DNA from: Tenacibaculum skagerrakense
GTDB lineage: Bacteria > Bacteroidota > Bacteroidia > Flavobacteriales > Flavobacteriaceae
Assembly (NCBI RefSeq): GCF_004345825.1
Contig: NZ_SLXM01000003.1
Location: forward strand, 163,090-227,089
Direction: 5' to 3'
Length of the DNA: 64,000 nucleotides
In this document: one piece after another, positions 17,011-25,967 of the stretch
Layout of the letters: each line of letters starts with the position of its first letter
How positions within the stretch are numbered: the first letter of the stretch is position 1
Position numbers and translations under genes: made by a program
Notes under the pieces: model-generated
Databases searched by the model: none
Seen by the model: only the letters and a program-made list of their open reading frames with translations
Told to the model about the DNA's origin: nothing

Positions 17011-18195
17011 CTAATTAATTTTATTACTGACTATCATAACTTTACTGTTGTTTTTTAATGTAGTAAAGAATAAGTAAATATCTCCACCGTCAGTAATTTT
17101 TGTTTCTTTCCTTATTTGTTCTACGGTTTTCGGAAAATTTCTAACAGTAATATTAGCTTTCTTATTTGGAATTATTTTTTTGATTTCTTTCTTATTGTAG
17201 GGTACAATCGAATTTATTAAGAATTTTCTTCCAGGAAAATCAATCAATTCATTTGATGTGTATAAATGTGAATGTTGATGTAGTTTTTTTACATTGAATT
17301 GTTCTGTAATTATAGTAAAACCTCCTGATTTTAAAATAGCTGAATTAGGTTCGTACAAATATTTTTCGGGTAAAGAAAAAATACTTTCAGAATAGGTGTT
17401 GTCTTCAAGAGTAAACTCAAAATGTTGGCTATTTTCTTTTAAAAGATTAACCGTTTTAATCATTATTGGTTGATTAAACCCTTTTTGTAAAACAAATAAA
17501 AGTTCTTTAACTTCATTATTTAAGGCTACAATATGAACCTCTTTTGTATTTTTTAATTCACGTAGGGTAGAAGTGATGTCTAAAATAGGTGAAACTTTAA
17601 TAAGTATATTCTCAGACTTTGAAAATAACCCATCCAATTCCTCCGGCACGTTTGGCGCACAATCTTGTAATAAAAAAACCTTTCCTTTTATATCATCTCT
17701 TCTAGATGGATCTACATATATCCAATCATAAAAAGTCTCATTATTTTTAATATGAGAAATGCCATCAACGGCTAATGTCTGAATAGTATTGATGCCGAGT
17801 TGTTTATAATTATGTGTTACAATTTCTGATAACTGATTATTTATTTCACAATGAACCACCTCATTAAACTTTTTAGAAAAGTAAAAAGAATCAATACCAA
17901 ATCCACCACTCAAATCAACTATTGAATTACCATTTACTAGTTTAGATTTATAATTTGCAGTTACTTCAGAAGAAGTCTGTTCAATTGAAATTTTCTCAGG
18001 ATAATAGATGTTTTTGGTTTGAAACCAAGTAGGAAGTTTTTTCTCACTTTTTTTCTTTGCTAGAATTTGATTTGCTAGTTCTTGAACGGTTATTCCGTCA
18101 AAAGGACTTCCTCTAAAGATGATTTTAGATATCTCTTCATGTAAGTTAGCATTTATAAAATTCTGTACCTCAGTATTTAAAATTTTTGAATTCAA
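17011..18195 (-). CDS. THUMP-like class I SAM-dependent methyltransferase (PG_1098 type)
   Basis: 394 residues. The N-terminal helical part is followed by a Rossmann methyltransferase core: SAM-binding 'IVDLSGGFGIDSFYFSK' (about 94-110), 'VHCEIN', then 'YDWIYVDPSRRD' (about 158-168), the DPxRR motif of this family. The C-terminal about 90 residues form the ferredoxin-like/THUMP-like module ('ANITVRNFPKTVEQIRKETKI', then 'YLFFTT'). Probably an RNA methyltransferase, target unknown. No ATG is available near the start of the conserved region; a TTG at 18195 is the likely initiator. Confidence 0.85.
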   Translation of the reverse strand: MNSKILNTEVQNFINANLHEEISKIIFRGSPFDGITVQELANQILAKKKSEKKLPTWFQTKNIYYPEKISIEQTSSEVTANYKSKLVNGNSIVDLSGGFGIDSFYFSKKFNEVVHCEINNQLSEIVTHNYKQLGINTIQTLAVDGISHIKNNETFYDWIYVDPSRRDDIKGKVFLLQDCAPNVPEELDGLFSKSENILIKVSPILDITSTLRELKNTKEVHIVALNNEVKELLFVLQKGFNQPIMIKTVNLLKENSQHFEFTLEDNTYSESIFSLPEKYLYEPNSAILKSGGFTIITEQFNVKKLHQHSHLYTSNELIDFPGRKFLINSIVPYNKKEIKKIIPNKKANITVRNFPKTVEQIRKETKITDGGDIYLFFTTLKNNSKVMIVSNKIN

Positions 18196-18281
18196 AAAAA
18201 GGAAAAATAATTATGTTTTAACCTCAAAAGTACTCATAATTTTTAGGATTTTCGCGCGCTCATTACAAACAAACATTAGAT

Positions 18282-19157
18282 ATGAAAAAAACATTTTTAG
18301 CAGTAATTACATTATTTGCTAGTATAACACTACAAGCACAATTTTATGTTTCTGCTACAGGAGGATATGCAGTAGGTGTTAATGAAAAAGTATTAGGTTC
18401 AGAAGCTTCTATTAATGGAATTTCAGAATTAGAAGGTAGTTATGGAGAAGGATTACACACTCAAATTCGTGGAGGATATTTTTTCAATAAGAAAATAGGA
18501 GTAGAAGTTGGTTTAGGTTATGTATACGGTTTTGACCAAGATATTGCTAAAACATCAGGAATACCTACACTTCCAGAATCTCATGTAATCGGTAGAGGAA
18601 GAGCTTATGGTGCTTCGTTGGTTGGGATTTATAATTTTACAGATAATATTTATGTAAGAGCTGGATTGTTAACTAAAATAGGAGGGAAAACGGAAGCTGT
18701 TGGAACTGTAAATACGACGCTTCCTTTATATAATCTATCTGGAAATGTAATCGCTGCTCCTGCGTCAACAAGTATAGATTTTACTACAAATTTTAGAGGA
18801 GAACTTCCAATCGGATTTGTTGGAGCTATTGGGTACAAATTTCCTATTACTGAAAACATAACATTATTTACAGAAGTAGAATATATGAACATAGATGTTA
18901 CCAGAGAAACTTCTGATTTAGGTAATTTTTCTGCTGTAAGAGCTGATGGAAGAGTTGTAACACGAGATGAATTAGCAAATACAATAATTGTATTAACATC
19001 TCCAGCTTCAGCCTTACCAGAAACAACAAAATCAAGTTTAACGTCTTTATCGTATTTAATTCGAGATGAATTTACTTGGGGAACTGAAGGAACTGTAAAG
19101 CCAGATGCTCCTTATTCGTCATTTGGAATTAATATTGGTTTTATGTACAGCTTCTAA
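18282..19157 (+). CDS. Outer-membrane beta-barrel protein
   Basis: 291 residues with a signal peptide ending 'TLQAQ'. The mature part begins with a strand 'FYVSATGGYAVGV' and continues with alternating amphipathic strands ('IRGGYFFNKKIGVEVGLGYVYGF', 'IYVRAGLLTKIGG', 'ITLFTEVEYMNIDV'), ending 'FGINIGFMYSF' with the terminal Phe of outer-membrane barrels. No more specific family is evident. Divergent from the methyltransferase gene. Confidence 0.82.
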   Translation: MKKTFLAVITLFASITLQAQFYVSATGGYAVGVNEKVLGSEASINGISELEGSYGEGLHTQIRGGYFFNKKIGVEVGLGYVYGFDQDIAKTSGIPTLPESHVIGRGRAYGASLVGIYNFTDNIYVRAGLLTKIGGKTEAVGTVNTTLPLYNLSGNVIAAPASTSIDFTTNFRGELPIGFVGAIGYKFPITENITLFTEVEYMNIDVTRETSDLGNFSAVRADGRVVTRDELANTIIVLTSPASALPETTKSSLTSLSYLIRDEFTWGTEGTVKPDAPYSSFGINIGFMYSF

Positions 19158-19177
19158 TTGAATAGCTAAATTGAACA

Positions 19178-19207
19178 AAAAAGCGACTGAAATCAGTCGC
19201 TTTTTTT
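19178..19207. terminator. Bidirectional terminator
   Basis: 12-bp stem AAAAAGCGACTG/CAGTCGCTTTTT (19178-19189 with 19194-19205), AAAT loop, T-runs on both strands. It serves the convergent barrel and pentapeptide-repeat genes and slightly overlaps the latter's stop codon. Confidence 0.88.
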
Positions 19208-20141
19208 ATTGTAAACCTTTTGTTTTACTTATATCAGAAAGGCTGAAGTTTGTACCATCAGTATCAGCATCAGTAAAATCGGCACCAGATAACTTAGTTT
19301 TTGTAATTCTAGCATTTTCCAAATTTGCATTATTGAAAGAGGTATTGTTGGCAAAACCATTTGAAAATTGAATGTTTTTTAAATTTGTGTATGACAAATC
19401 AGCATAATTAAGTCTAGCTAAATTAAACTCACAATTTTCTAAATTTGAATGAGATAGATTAATTCCTACCAAATGCTTATCGGAAAAATCTACATTCCTC
19501 AAATCGCAATAAGAAAAGTCAGCATTATCAAAAATTCCCTCTAATTCCTCATTTTTCATATTTGATTCTAATAAATATAATAACAATTGAGTTCTTTCAG
19601 GGCTGTAAAAAACTGTAGTCTGTCCATTTGAATCTAAGTAGCTGTAAGGCTTTAAGACGCTGCACAGACTTACAATTCTCTCTTTAGATCCTTTAAAACC
19701 TTTGTTATCGATTAAATTAAAAAGGTTAGCCAACTGATAGCTATAAGAAGATCTTCTTGAACCTTCTACTAATAAGTTTTGTGTTTTAATTAATTCGTTT
19801 TGCTTAATTAAAATATATAATGAAACTAGTGAAGGAAAAATTGAAAACAGTAATAGAATAACGCTTAATAATCGTACTCTAACAAATCGTTTTACCAATG
19901 AAGTCAGTAAACTTGCTGAAGTATTTGGAGAAACCCTTTCTTGTGTATGAAATTCTGTAAACCATTGATTAAAACTATTTTTTAAAGAAGCGCCAGCAAA
20001 CATACTCCAGGTCCAAGTTAATGTCTTTTTAGTGCGTTCTTGCTTACGTTTTTTCTTGTCTGAAGCTTTGTTCATTTCGTTGCGTAAAGCTTCATTTTCT
20101 TTTTTTAATTTTTCTAATTCTTCCTGAAAATTACCTTCCAT
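19206..20141 (-). CDS. Membrane-anchored pentapeptide-repeat protein
   Basis: 311 residues: an N-terminal charged coiled coil (about 5-40), a transmembrane segment (about 91-112), a middle helical region, and a C-terminal block of pentapeptide repeats from about residue 205 ('ADFSYCDLRNVDFSDKHLVGINLSHSNLENCEF...' pattern of A(D/N)LXX). The repeats fold as a right-handed quadrilateral beta-helix. The partner is unknown. Ends directly at the shared terminator. Confidence 0.85.
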   Translation of the reverse strand: MEGNFQEELEKLKKENEALRNEMNKASDKKKRKQERTKKTLTWTWSMFAGASLKNSFNQWFTEFHTQERVSPNTSASLLTSLVKRFVRVRLLSVILLLFSIFPSLVSLYILIKQNELIKTQNLLVEGSRRSSYSYQLANLFNLIDNKGFKGSKERIVSLCSVLKPYSYLDSNGQTTVFYSPERTQLLLYLLESNMKNEELEGIFDNADFSYCDLRNVDFSDKHLVGINLSHSNLENCEFNLARLNYADLSYTNLKNIQFSNGFANNTSFNNANLENARITKTKLSGADFTDADTDGTNFSLSDISKTKGLQ

Positions 20142-20155
20142 AAATACGTATATTT

Positions 20156-21004
20156 TTAAAAATTAGCTTTTATCATTCTGTGATTTCCAAATAAATCGCT
20201 CCTTAAAACTACATCTTTAAATCCTTTTTGCAATAACATTTGCTTTGTTTCTTCTCCTAAATATTGATTGATTTCCAAAAAAAGAATACCATCTCGATTT
20301 AAATTCGTTTTTGCAAAGTCGGCAATGTGTTTGTAAAACAGTAACGGATTATCATCTTCAACAAATAACGCTAAATGTGGTTCATTATTTAAAACATTAT
20401 TTTTTATTTCAACTTTTTCCAGCTCACGCACATAAGGAGGGTTAGAAACTATTAAATCAAATGTTTCTTCAATTGGTTTGTCTGATAAAATATCATGAAG
20501 CACAAAGTTAACTTCAGCATTGTTTAATCGAGCATTTTCTTTAGCAGTTACTAATGCTTTTTCAGAAATATCAAAAGCTGTAACACTGGAAGCTTCAAGT
20601 TCTTTTTTTAGAGTAATAGCAATACATCCAGAACCAGCTCCTATATCTAAAACAGAAAGTTTTTTATTCTCAGATTGAAAAACTTCTTTTACCCAACTTA
20701 CTAATTCTTCGGTTTCAGGTCTAGGAATTAACACATTTGAATTAACTTTAAAAGGATACCCATAAAACTCCGTTTCTCCTAGTATGTATTGTATAGGTTC
20801 TTCTTTTTGTAAACGATTAATTATTGGTTGCAAAATAGCCAGCTTTTCTTCATTAATTACAAAATCAGCTTTTGTAAACATGTCCATAACTTTTAAATTT
20901 AGTACAGATTCTATAGTTCTAAAGAAAAAAGCGTCAATCTCAGTTTTCGGGTATAAATCAGTGAGTTCTTTGTTAAAAAAAGCTCTGAAGTCTATTAGCT
21001 TCAT
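20156..21004 (-). CDS. prmC: Peptide chain release factor N5-glutamine methyltransferase
   Basis: 282 residues from the ATG at 21004 (MKLIDFRAFF); the frame extends 17 codons upstream into the divergent promoter and is not used. Methylates the GGQ glutamine of RF1/RF2. SAM-binding 'VLDIGAGSGCIAI' (about 118-130), and the substrate-glutamine motif 'NPPY' (188-191), are both present, with the family's N-terminal helical domain ('PIQYILGETEFYGYPF'). The pentapeptide-repeat gene starts 14 bp downstream. Confidence 0.95.
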   Translation of the reverse strand: MKLIDFRAFFNKELTDLYPKTEIDAFFFRTIESVLNLKVMDMFTKADFVINEEKLAILQPIINRLQKEEPIQYILGETEFYGYPFKVNSNVLIPRPETEELVSWVKEVFQSENKKLSVLDIGAGSGCIAITLKKELEASSVTAFDISEKALVTAKENARLNNAEVNFVLHDILSDKPIEETFDLIVSNPPYVRELEKVEIKNNVLNNEPHLALFVEDDNPLLFYKHIADFAKTNLNRDGILFLEINQYLGEETKQMLLQKGFKDVVLRSDLFGNHRMIKANF

Positions 21005-21023
21005 ATAATCAATGTAAAAATGG

Positions 21024-21031
21024 TATTTTTG
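21024..21031 (+). promoter_or_regulatory. -7 box of the ribD operon
   Basis: TATTTTTG, a perfect TAnnTTTG match, 25 nt upstream of the lipoprotein start codon at 21056, within the 51-bp divergent interval with prmC. Confidence 0.5.
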
Positions 21032-21055
21032 GCTTTTCAAAAGTATAGAAAACAA

Positions 21056-21520
21056 ATGAAGAACATACTATATCTACTTGTTATCTCTGTTTTTTTGTTG
21101 AATTGTTCAGTAAAGAAAAAGCCAATCTTCATTAAGGTTGATGAAATTCAGTTTTTATCGTTAAGAAGTGATACTATTCGACTACAAGCAAATGCCTTTT
21201 TTAAAAATGAAAATGACATAGGAGGTAAGTTATCTACAGACGAAATCAAGGTAATTATTAACGGAGCAGAAGTAGCTCAGGTTTCTTCAGATGAATTTAA
21301 AGTTCCAGCAAATAAAGAGTTTTCAATTCCTTTAAATGTAGTTATTCCTGCTAATAAGGTTTTTGAAAATAATAAAGGAGGAATTTTAGGAGGTATTTTA
21401 AGCTCTTTACTTAATAAAAAAGTTGATGTTCAATTTAAAGGAGTTATAAAGTATAAGGTTTTAGGTTTTTCTAATACTTATGATATTGATAAAACTCAAG
21501 AAGTAAAAATTAAACTCTAA
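21056..21520 (+). CDS. LEA14-like lipoprotein
   Basis: 154 residues from the ATG at 21056. Lipobox 'VFLLNC' (Cys17). The mature region is a single beta-sandwich with 'LRSDTIRLQANAFFKNENDIGGKLSTDEIKVIINGAEVA', 'FKVPANKEFSIPLNVVIPANKVF' and 'VQFKGVIKYKVLGFSNTYDI', resembling the late-embryogenesis-abundant type 2/WHy fold. Role unknown. It ends 3 bp before the ribD start, so it is the first gene of that operon. Confidence 0.8.
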   Translation: MKNILYLLVISVFLLNCSVKKKPIFIKVDEIQFLSLRSDTIRLQANAFFKNENDIGGKLSTDEIKVIINGAEVAQVSSDEFKVPANKEFSIPLNVVIPANKVFENNKGGILGGILSSLLNKKVDVQFKGVIKYKVLGFSNTYDIDKTQEVKIKL

Positions 21521-21523
21521 TTA

Positions 21524-22561
21524 TTGTACGTTAACGAGAAATACATGCGCCGATGTTTAGAATTGGCAAAAAAAGGAATTGGTACTACACGTCCAAATCC
21601 TTCTGTGGGAGCTGTGATTGTTCACAATGATAAAATTATTGGAGAAGGATTTACAAGTGCTTACGGAGGTTCACATGCTGAAGTAAATGCCATTCACTCG
21701 GTGAAAGATCAAGAACTTTTAAAAGAAGCTACAATTTACGTAACGTTAGAACCTTGTTCTCATTTTGGAAAAACACCACCATGTTCCGATTTAATTATTG
21801 AAAAACAAATTCCAAATGTTGTTATTGGAACAATAGACACACACAGTGTAGTAGCCGGTAAAGGAATAGAGAAATTAAAAAAGAATGGATGTAATGTTGT
21901 TGTAGGGGTTTTAGAAGAGGAATGTAAATTACATCATAAACGTTTTTTTACTGTTCAAAATAAAAATAGACCTTATGTTATCTTAAAATGGGCGGAAACA
22001 GCTGATGGATTTATTGCTCCTAAAGAAAAAGAAAATCAAGCTCCAGTTTGGATTTCAAATGAATATGCTAAGCAATTAGTGCATAAGTGGAGAGCTGAAG
22101 AGCATGCTATTTTAGTAGGAACAAATACGGTTTTAGCTGATAATCCAAAGTTGAATGTAAGAAGTTGGACAGGAAATAATCCAGTTCGTGTAGTTATCGA
22201 TCGTTCATTAAAATTAGCTGCTAACCTAGCCGTTTTTGATGAATCTGTGAAAACAATCGTAATTACAAGTTTGGATAAAGAAAGTATTCATGAAAATTTG
22301 ATTTTTGAAAAAGTAAATTTTAAAAAAGAGTTGCCAAAGCAAATTTTAGAGGTATTATCAAAACACAAGATTCAATCGGTAATTGTAGAAGGTGGAGCAG
22401 TAACTTTACAATCCTTCATTAAAGATAATCTTTGGGATGAAGCTAGAGTTTTTATTGGTAACAATGAGTTTGTAGAAGGAGTAAAAGCTCCTATTTTAAA
22501 TGCTCGACTTGAGAAAGAAGAAATAATAATAAACAACGTATTAAGAACATATATAAAATGA
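21524..22561 (+). CDS. ribD: Bifunctional riboflavin biosynthesis deaminase/reductase
   Basis: 345 residues. The N-terminal deaminase domain has the zinc motif 'HAEVNAI' (His51, Glu53) and 'PCSHFGKTPPC' (Cys78, Cys87). The C-terminal reductase domain begins near residue 150 ('RPYVILKWAETADGFI') and has 'VEGGAVTLQSF'. Converts the pyrimidine intermediate to 5-amino-6-ribitylamino-uracil phosphate in two steps. A TTG at 21524 keeps the conserved 'NEKYMRRCLELA' N-terminus; the alternative ATG at 21545 would remove part of it. Stop overlaps the next start (ATGA). Confidence 0.95.
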   Translation: MYVNEKYMRRCLELAKKGIGTTRPNPSVGAVIVHNDKIIGEGFTSAYGGSHAEVNAIHSVKDQELLKEATIYVTLEPCSHFGKTPPCSDLIIEKQIPNVVIGTIDTHSVVAGKGIEKLKKNGCNVVVGVLEEECKLHHKRFFTVQNKNRPYVILKWAETADGFIAPKEKENQAPVWISNEYAKQLVHKWRAEEHAILVGTNTVLADNPKLNVRSWTGNNPVRVVIDRSLKLAANLAVFDESVKTIVITSLDKESIHENLIFEKVNFKKELPKQILEVLSKHKIQSVIVEGGAVTLQSFIKDNLWDEARVFIGNNEFVEGVKAPILNARLEKEEIIINNVLRTYIK

Positions 22562-23169
22562 TTAAAAATATCATTTTCGATTTTGGTGATGTATTCATTA
22601 ACTTAGATAAAGAAGCTACTTACAGAGAATTATATAGACTAGGAGTAGAAGAGATTTCTGAAAAAATGATTCAGGTGTATTACGATTATGAAAAAGGGCT
22701 CATTTCTACTAATGATTTTGTAGATTATTTTCATAATGAATTTGCCATTGAAAAAGAAGATTTAGTAAAGGCCTGGAACGCAATTTTATTAGATTTTCCT
22801 TTGGAAAGATTAGATTTTTTAAAGGAATTAGTTGCTTCTAATAAGTATAGATTATTTCTTTTAAGTAATACAAACGACTTGCATATTTCTTGGATTCAGA
22901 AGGATTGGGGAATGGATTTGTATAACGAATTCAAAAATTGTTTTGAGCAATTTTATTTGTCTCATGAAATTCAAATGAGAAAGCCAAATACTGATATTTA
23001 TGAATTTGTTTTAAAGAAAAACAATTTAATTCCTTCAGAAACAATTTTTATTGACGATACTCTAGAAAATACAGATGCCGCAGAAAAATTAGGAATTAAA
23101 ACTTGGACAATTAATAGAGTAGAGGATAATGTTGTTGATTTGCTTAATAGAGAGGAGTTTTTAGTATGA
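22558..23169 (+). CDS. HAD family hydrolase (phosphatase)
   Basis: 203 residues. HAD motif I 'IIFDFGDVFIN' (nucleophile Asp in DFGD), motif II 'LLSNTND', motif III Lys near 'MRKPNTDIY', motif IV 'IFIDDTLEN'. The four-helix cap between motifs I and II is typical of the HAD-IA subgroup. Being translationally coupled to ribD, it could be the phosphatase that dephosphorylates the RibD product; that is inference from position. Its stop overlaps the next start (ATGA). Confidence 0.88.
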   Translation: MIKNIIFDFGDVFINLDKEATYRELYRLGVEEISEKMIQVYYDYEKGLISTNDFVDYFHNEFAIEKEDLVKAWNAILLDFPLERLDFLKELVASNKYRLFLLSNTNDLHISWIQKDWGMDLYNEFKNCFEQFYLSHEIQMRKPNTDIYEFVLKKNNLIPSETIFIDDTLENTDAAEKLGIKTWTINRVEDNVVDLLNREEFLV

Positions 23170-24032
23170 TTTATTTAATTTTAAGTGTTTTAATTTCAAG
23201 TAGTTTATATGTCATTTTTAAATTATTTGATGTTTTTAAAGTCAATACTTTTCAAGCTATTGTAATGAACTACATTGTGGCTTTTGTTATTGGTTATGGG
23301 TATTCTGATGTAAAAATGCCATTATCGGTAATTCCTCAACAAAATTGGTTTTATGGAGCTTTGGTTTTAGGTTTCTTATTTATCACAATTTTTAATGTTA
23401 TGGCCACTACTTCACAGCGAAACGGACTTTCGGTTGCTTCAGTTTCTGGAAGAATGGCGGTGGTTATTCCTATTGTTTTTGGGATAGTTGTATATAATGA
23501 ATCGGTAAGTGTTGTAAAGGTTATTGGAATTGTTTTAGCATTACTAGCGGTGTATTTAACTTCGGTAAAAAGTAATAAAACCAAAAAATTTGAAGCAAGT
23601 TCTTTAGTACTCCCAATTATTTTATTTTTAGGTTCAGGTGCTATAGATACCTTATTAAAATACACTGAGTTAAATTTTGTTTCGGCTGAAAATGTATCCA
23701 TTTTTTCAGCATCTATATTTGGTATAGCATTTATTTTTGGATTATTATTTCTTTTGATAGAAGTTGTTAGAAAGAACATTAAGCTAGAAATGAAAAGTTT
23801 TGTAGGTGGTATTGCCTTAGGGATTCCTAATTATTTTTCTATTGAATTTTTAATTCGAGCTTTGAAGATTAAAGGAATTGAAAGTTCGGTGCTTTTTACG
23901 ATTAATAACGTCAGTATCGTTTTATTAACTACTCTTTTTGGTTTGTTTTTATTTAAAGAAAAATTAGAAAATAAAAACTGGCTAGGTGTTATAATTGCTA
24001 TTGTAAGTATTATTTTAATTACTGTAGTATAG
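23166..24032 (+). CDS. EamA/DMT-superfamily transporter
   Basis: 288 residues made almost wholly of hydrophobic segments, about nine to ten membrane helices in two halves, the EamA pattern of drug/metabolite exporters. 'SGRMAVVIPIVFGIVVYNESVSVVKVIGIVLALLAVYLT' closes the first half and 'LLTTLFGLFLFKEKLENKNWLGVIIAIVSIIL' the second. The substrate is unknown. Overlaps the HAD gene by 4 bp and is followed 3 bp later by the IMPACT-family gene. Confidence 0.88.
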   Translation: MIYLILSVLISSSLYVIFKLFDVFKVNTFQAIVMNYIVAFVIGYGYSDVKMPLSVIPQQNWFYGALVLGFLFITIFNVMATTSQRNGLSVASVSGRMAVVIPIVFGIVVYNESVSVVKVIGIVLALLAVYLTSVKSNKTKKFEASSLVLPIILFLGSGAIDTLLKYTELNFVSAENVSIFSASIFGIAFIFGLLFLLIEVVRKNIKLEMKSFVGGIALGIPNYFSIEFLIRALKIKGIESSVLFTINNVSIVLLTTLFGLFLFKEKLENKNWLGVIIAIVSIILITVV

Positions 24033-24035
24033 TTT

Positions 24036-24644
24036 ATGGAGGAAAAAGACACGTATAAGACTCTCGTAAAGCCTTCTGAAGAAACATTGTTTAAAGATAG
24101 AAACAGTAAGTTTTTTGGATACGCTTTTCCTGTTAATTCTGAAGAAGCTATTAAAGAATGTTTAGAAGATTTAAGGAAACTGCATCCTAGTGCAGGTCAT
24201 CATTGTTATGCATGGCAATTAGGTACTGATGATATCCGTTTTAGAGCAAATGATGATGGAGAGCCTAGTAATTCTGCTGGACAACCAATTTATGGTCAAA
24301 TTCAAGCCTTTGATATTACAAACGTGTTAATTGTATCGGTTAGGTATTTTGGAGGAACAAAATTAGGCGTGGGTGGTTTAATCAATGCTTATAGAACATC
24401 TGCCAAACTCGCTCTTGAGGCATCTGAAATTATAGAAAAAACAATCAATTTTCAATATAAGGTAACTTTTGGTTACGATATGATGAACAAGGTACAACAG
24501 GTAATCAAAAAGAATCAACTCGAAATTATTGACCAAAAGTTAGAATTGGATTGCGAGTATATTGTTTCAGTTCGTAAAAAAGAAGCCGATACTGTTCAAA
24601 AAATGTTCGAATCCATATTTAAAGTAACTATCAATCAAATTTAA
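24036..24644 (+). CDS. YigZ/IMPACT family protein
   Basis: 202 residues. The N-terminal domain carries the family signature 'FFGYAFPV', 'AGHHCYAWQLG', 'RANDDGEPSNSAGQPI' and 'VRYFGGTKLGVGGLI', with a ferredoxin-like C-terminal domain (about 135-202). Members are thought to bind nucleic acid or ribosome-associated partners; the bacterial role is unclear. Last gene of the ribD operon. Confidence 0.92.
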   Translation: MEEKDTYKTLVKPSEETLFKDRNSKFFGYAFPVNSEEAIKECLEDLRKLHPSAGHHCYAWQLGTDDIRFRANDDGEPSNSAGQPIYGQIQAFDITNVLIVSVRYFGGTKLGVGGLINAYRTSAKLALEASEIIEKTINFQYKVTFGYDMMNKVQQVIKKNQLEIIDQKLELDCEYIVSVRKKEADTVQKMFESIFKVTINQI

Positions 24645-24809
24645 TTTTTTAACTAAAAATCTAGTTAAGTCTCTTTAAACAAGTTGTTTATCCATTGTTT
24701 TTTGAGAGTTTTTCATTTTTTAATTTTATTTTTTTGCTTTTCGAAGTAGGTGTAAATCGGAGATAGCTGTTTAATACACACTTTTTAGAATACAAAAATT
24801 TAATTTTTA

Positions 24810-25100
24810 ATGAAAAAATCATTTAAACAATCCCTATTAATTTTATTAGTAACAGCTTTTTTTTCTTGTGAAGATAGTGAGATAGTTCAAAACGAGGAGA
24901 ATCCAACAAACGATGTTAAAAAAGGTTGTACTGTTACTACCACTTGTGGAACCAAAAGTTATGATGAAACGAATTTATCTGGAGAAACTGAGCTAAAAGA
25001 TGGAAAAACATTAATTACAGTAAAAAATTCTGAAGGAATTGTAATTGATACTTTTGAGTGTGAGGTTGATACAGGAGTTATAGTTTCTTGTAACAACTAA
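24810..25100 (+). CDS. Small Cys-containing lipoprotein, unknown
   Basis: 96 residues. A Lys-rich start, hydrophobic core and lipobox 'AFFSC' (Cys20) give a lipoprotein signal. The mature part has four Cys (KKGCTVTTTCG near the start, EC and SC near the end), suggesting two disulfides in the periplasm, and short beta strands ('KTLITVKNSEGIVIDTFEC'). No family recognised. It has its own terminator at 25142-25180. Confidence 0.6.
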   Translation: MKKSFKQSLLILLVTAFFSCEDSEIVQNEENPTNDVKKGCTVTTTCGTKSYDETNLSGETELKDGKTLITVKNSEGIVIDTFECEVDTGVIVSCNN

Positions 25101-25141
25101 AAATAATCAATTGTTGTAAAAACAACGTTAGTATTAAAAAT

Positions 25142-25180
25142 AAAAATCAGGAGCATTTATAAGTGCTCCTGATTTTTTTT
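25142..25180 (+). terminator. Terminator of the small lipoprotein gene
   Basis: 14-bp stem AAAAATCAGGAGCA/TGCTCCTGATTTTT (25142-25155 with 25164-25177), 8-nt loop, followed by T residues. Confidence 0.88.
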
Positions 25181-25260
25181 ATTCAAAAGAAATATTTCTC
25201 GTTTATATGAGTTTAATAACTTAAATTACTTAATTATAATCAACCAAAAAAAATCTAAAA

Positions 25261-25647
25261 ATGAAAATCAAGAACCTCTTAATTTTAGCACAAATTTTTA
25301 TTTCATTTCAAGTTTTCTCTCAAGCCAAGATGGAATTAACTAAAGAGAATATTTGTAAAGGCGCGGCAATTAGTGTTGTGGCAAATGTAAAACCAATGAT
25401 TGAGGCAGGTATGCCTAAATCTGAAATATTAGAATTTTGCAAAGAAGAGTTAGTTAAAGATGTAATAAAAGATGCTCCCAAAAAAGCTTACGATTTATTA
25501 AAGGAAAATAAATCTAGAGAACAAGTTATTGATATACTGTTCAAAGACTTTATGAAGCTAGATGATAAAACTGTTTTTGAATTTTTATTAAAAGCTGATC
25601 CAGATTATCAAGAAGATGAAGATGAGTATGAAGATGATGAGGATTAA
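25261..25647 (+). CDS. Small secreted helical protein with an acidic tail
   Basis: 128 residues. A signal peptide ends near 'QVFSQ'. The body is predicted helical with one central Cys pair candidate ('ENICKGAAISVV', 'EILEFCKEEL'). The last 14 residues are almost all Asp/Glu. No family recognised. Stand-alone gene, with a weak terminator downstream. Confidence 0.6.
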   Translation: MKIKNLLILAQIFISFQVFSQAKMELTKENICKGAAISVVANVKPMIEAGMPKSEILEFCKEELVKDVIKDAPKKAYDLLKENKSREQVIDILFKDFMKLDDKTVFEFLLKADPDYQEDEDEYEDDED

Positions 25648-25684
25648 ATTTTAAGTCTAATTTCATATAAAGTAACTACAAAAG

Positions 25685-25720
25685 CATCAATTTAAATTCT
25701 CATTAAATTGATGTTTTTTA
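25685..25720 (+). terminator. Probable terminator
   Basis: 11-bp AT-rich stem CATCAATTTAA/TTAAATTGATG (25685-25695 with 25703-25713), 7-nt loop, then T6 and A. Confidence 0.65.
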
Positions 25721-25835
25721 TTTTAAGATGCTTATTTTATTAACTATTTGTTCTAAAAGCTTCATTTAGTACACTTTATTTTGTATTTAATTAACTATAA
25801 ACCAAATGATTTTAGGTTAAATAAATATTATTTTG

Positions 25836-25843
25836 TAAATTTG
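25836..25843 (+). promoter_or_regulatory. rpsA promoter -7 box
   Basis: TAAATTTG, a perfect TAnnTTTG match. Predicted start near 25850, giving a leader of roughly 115 nt. Confidence 0.55.
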
Positions 25844-25967
25844 CACTCCTTTTTACGAGAACAGATTTAAAAAAGGGCAAAAATTATATTTATTAAGTTT
25901 AATTTCTCTTTGAGTTAGTATCGTTAAAAATCTGATTAACAAAAAGATACAAAAATTATTCTCAGAC

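Larger units (their letters stand above)
25648..25967 (+). other. rpsA upstream region: terminator, promoter and about 115-nt leader
   Basis: The interval holds the preceding terminator, a perfect -7 box at 25836-25843 and then a long leader before the rpsA ATG. In the leader, CAGATTT near 25863 can pair with AAATCTG near 25929, closing a large loop. No coding frame is seen. Confidence 0.5.

Noticed and set aside
23351..23779. 142-codon antisense frame within the EamA transporter gene
   Set aside because: It is the mirror of a hydrophobic coding sequence and shows no domain; the transporter frame has clear family features and operon overlaps on both sides.
24649..24668. Terminator after the YigZ/IMPACT gene
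   Set aside because: The inverted repeat TTAACTA/TAGTTAA is short and lacks a T-run on the transcribed strand; too weak to call.
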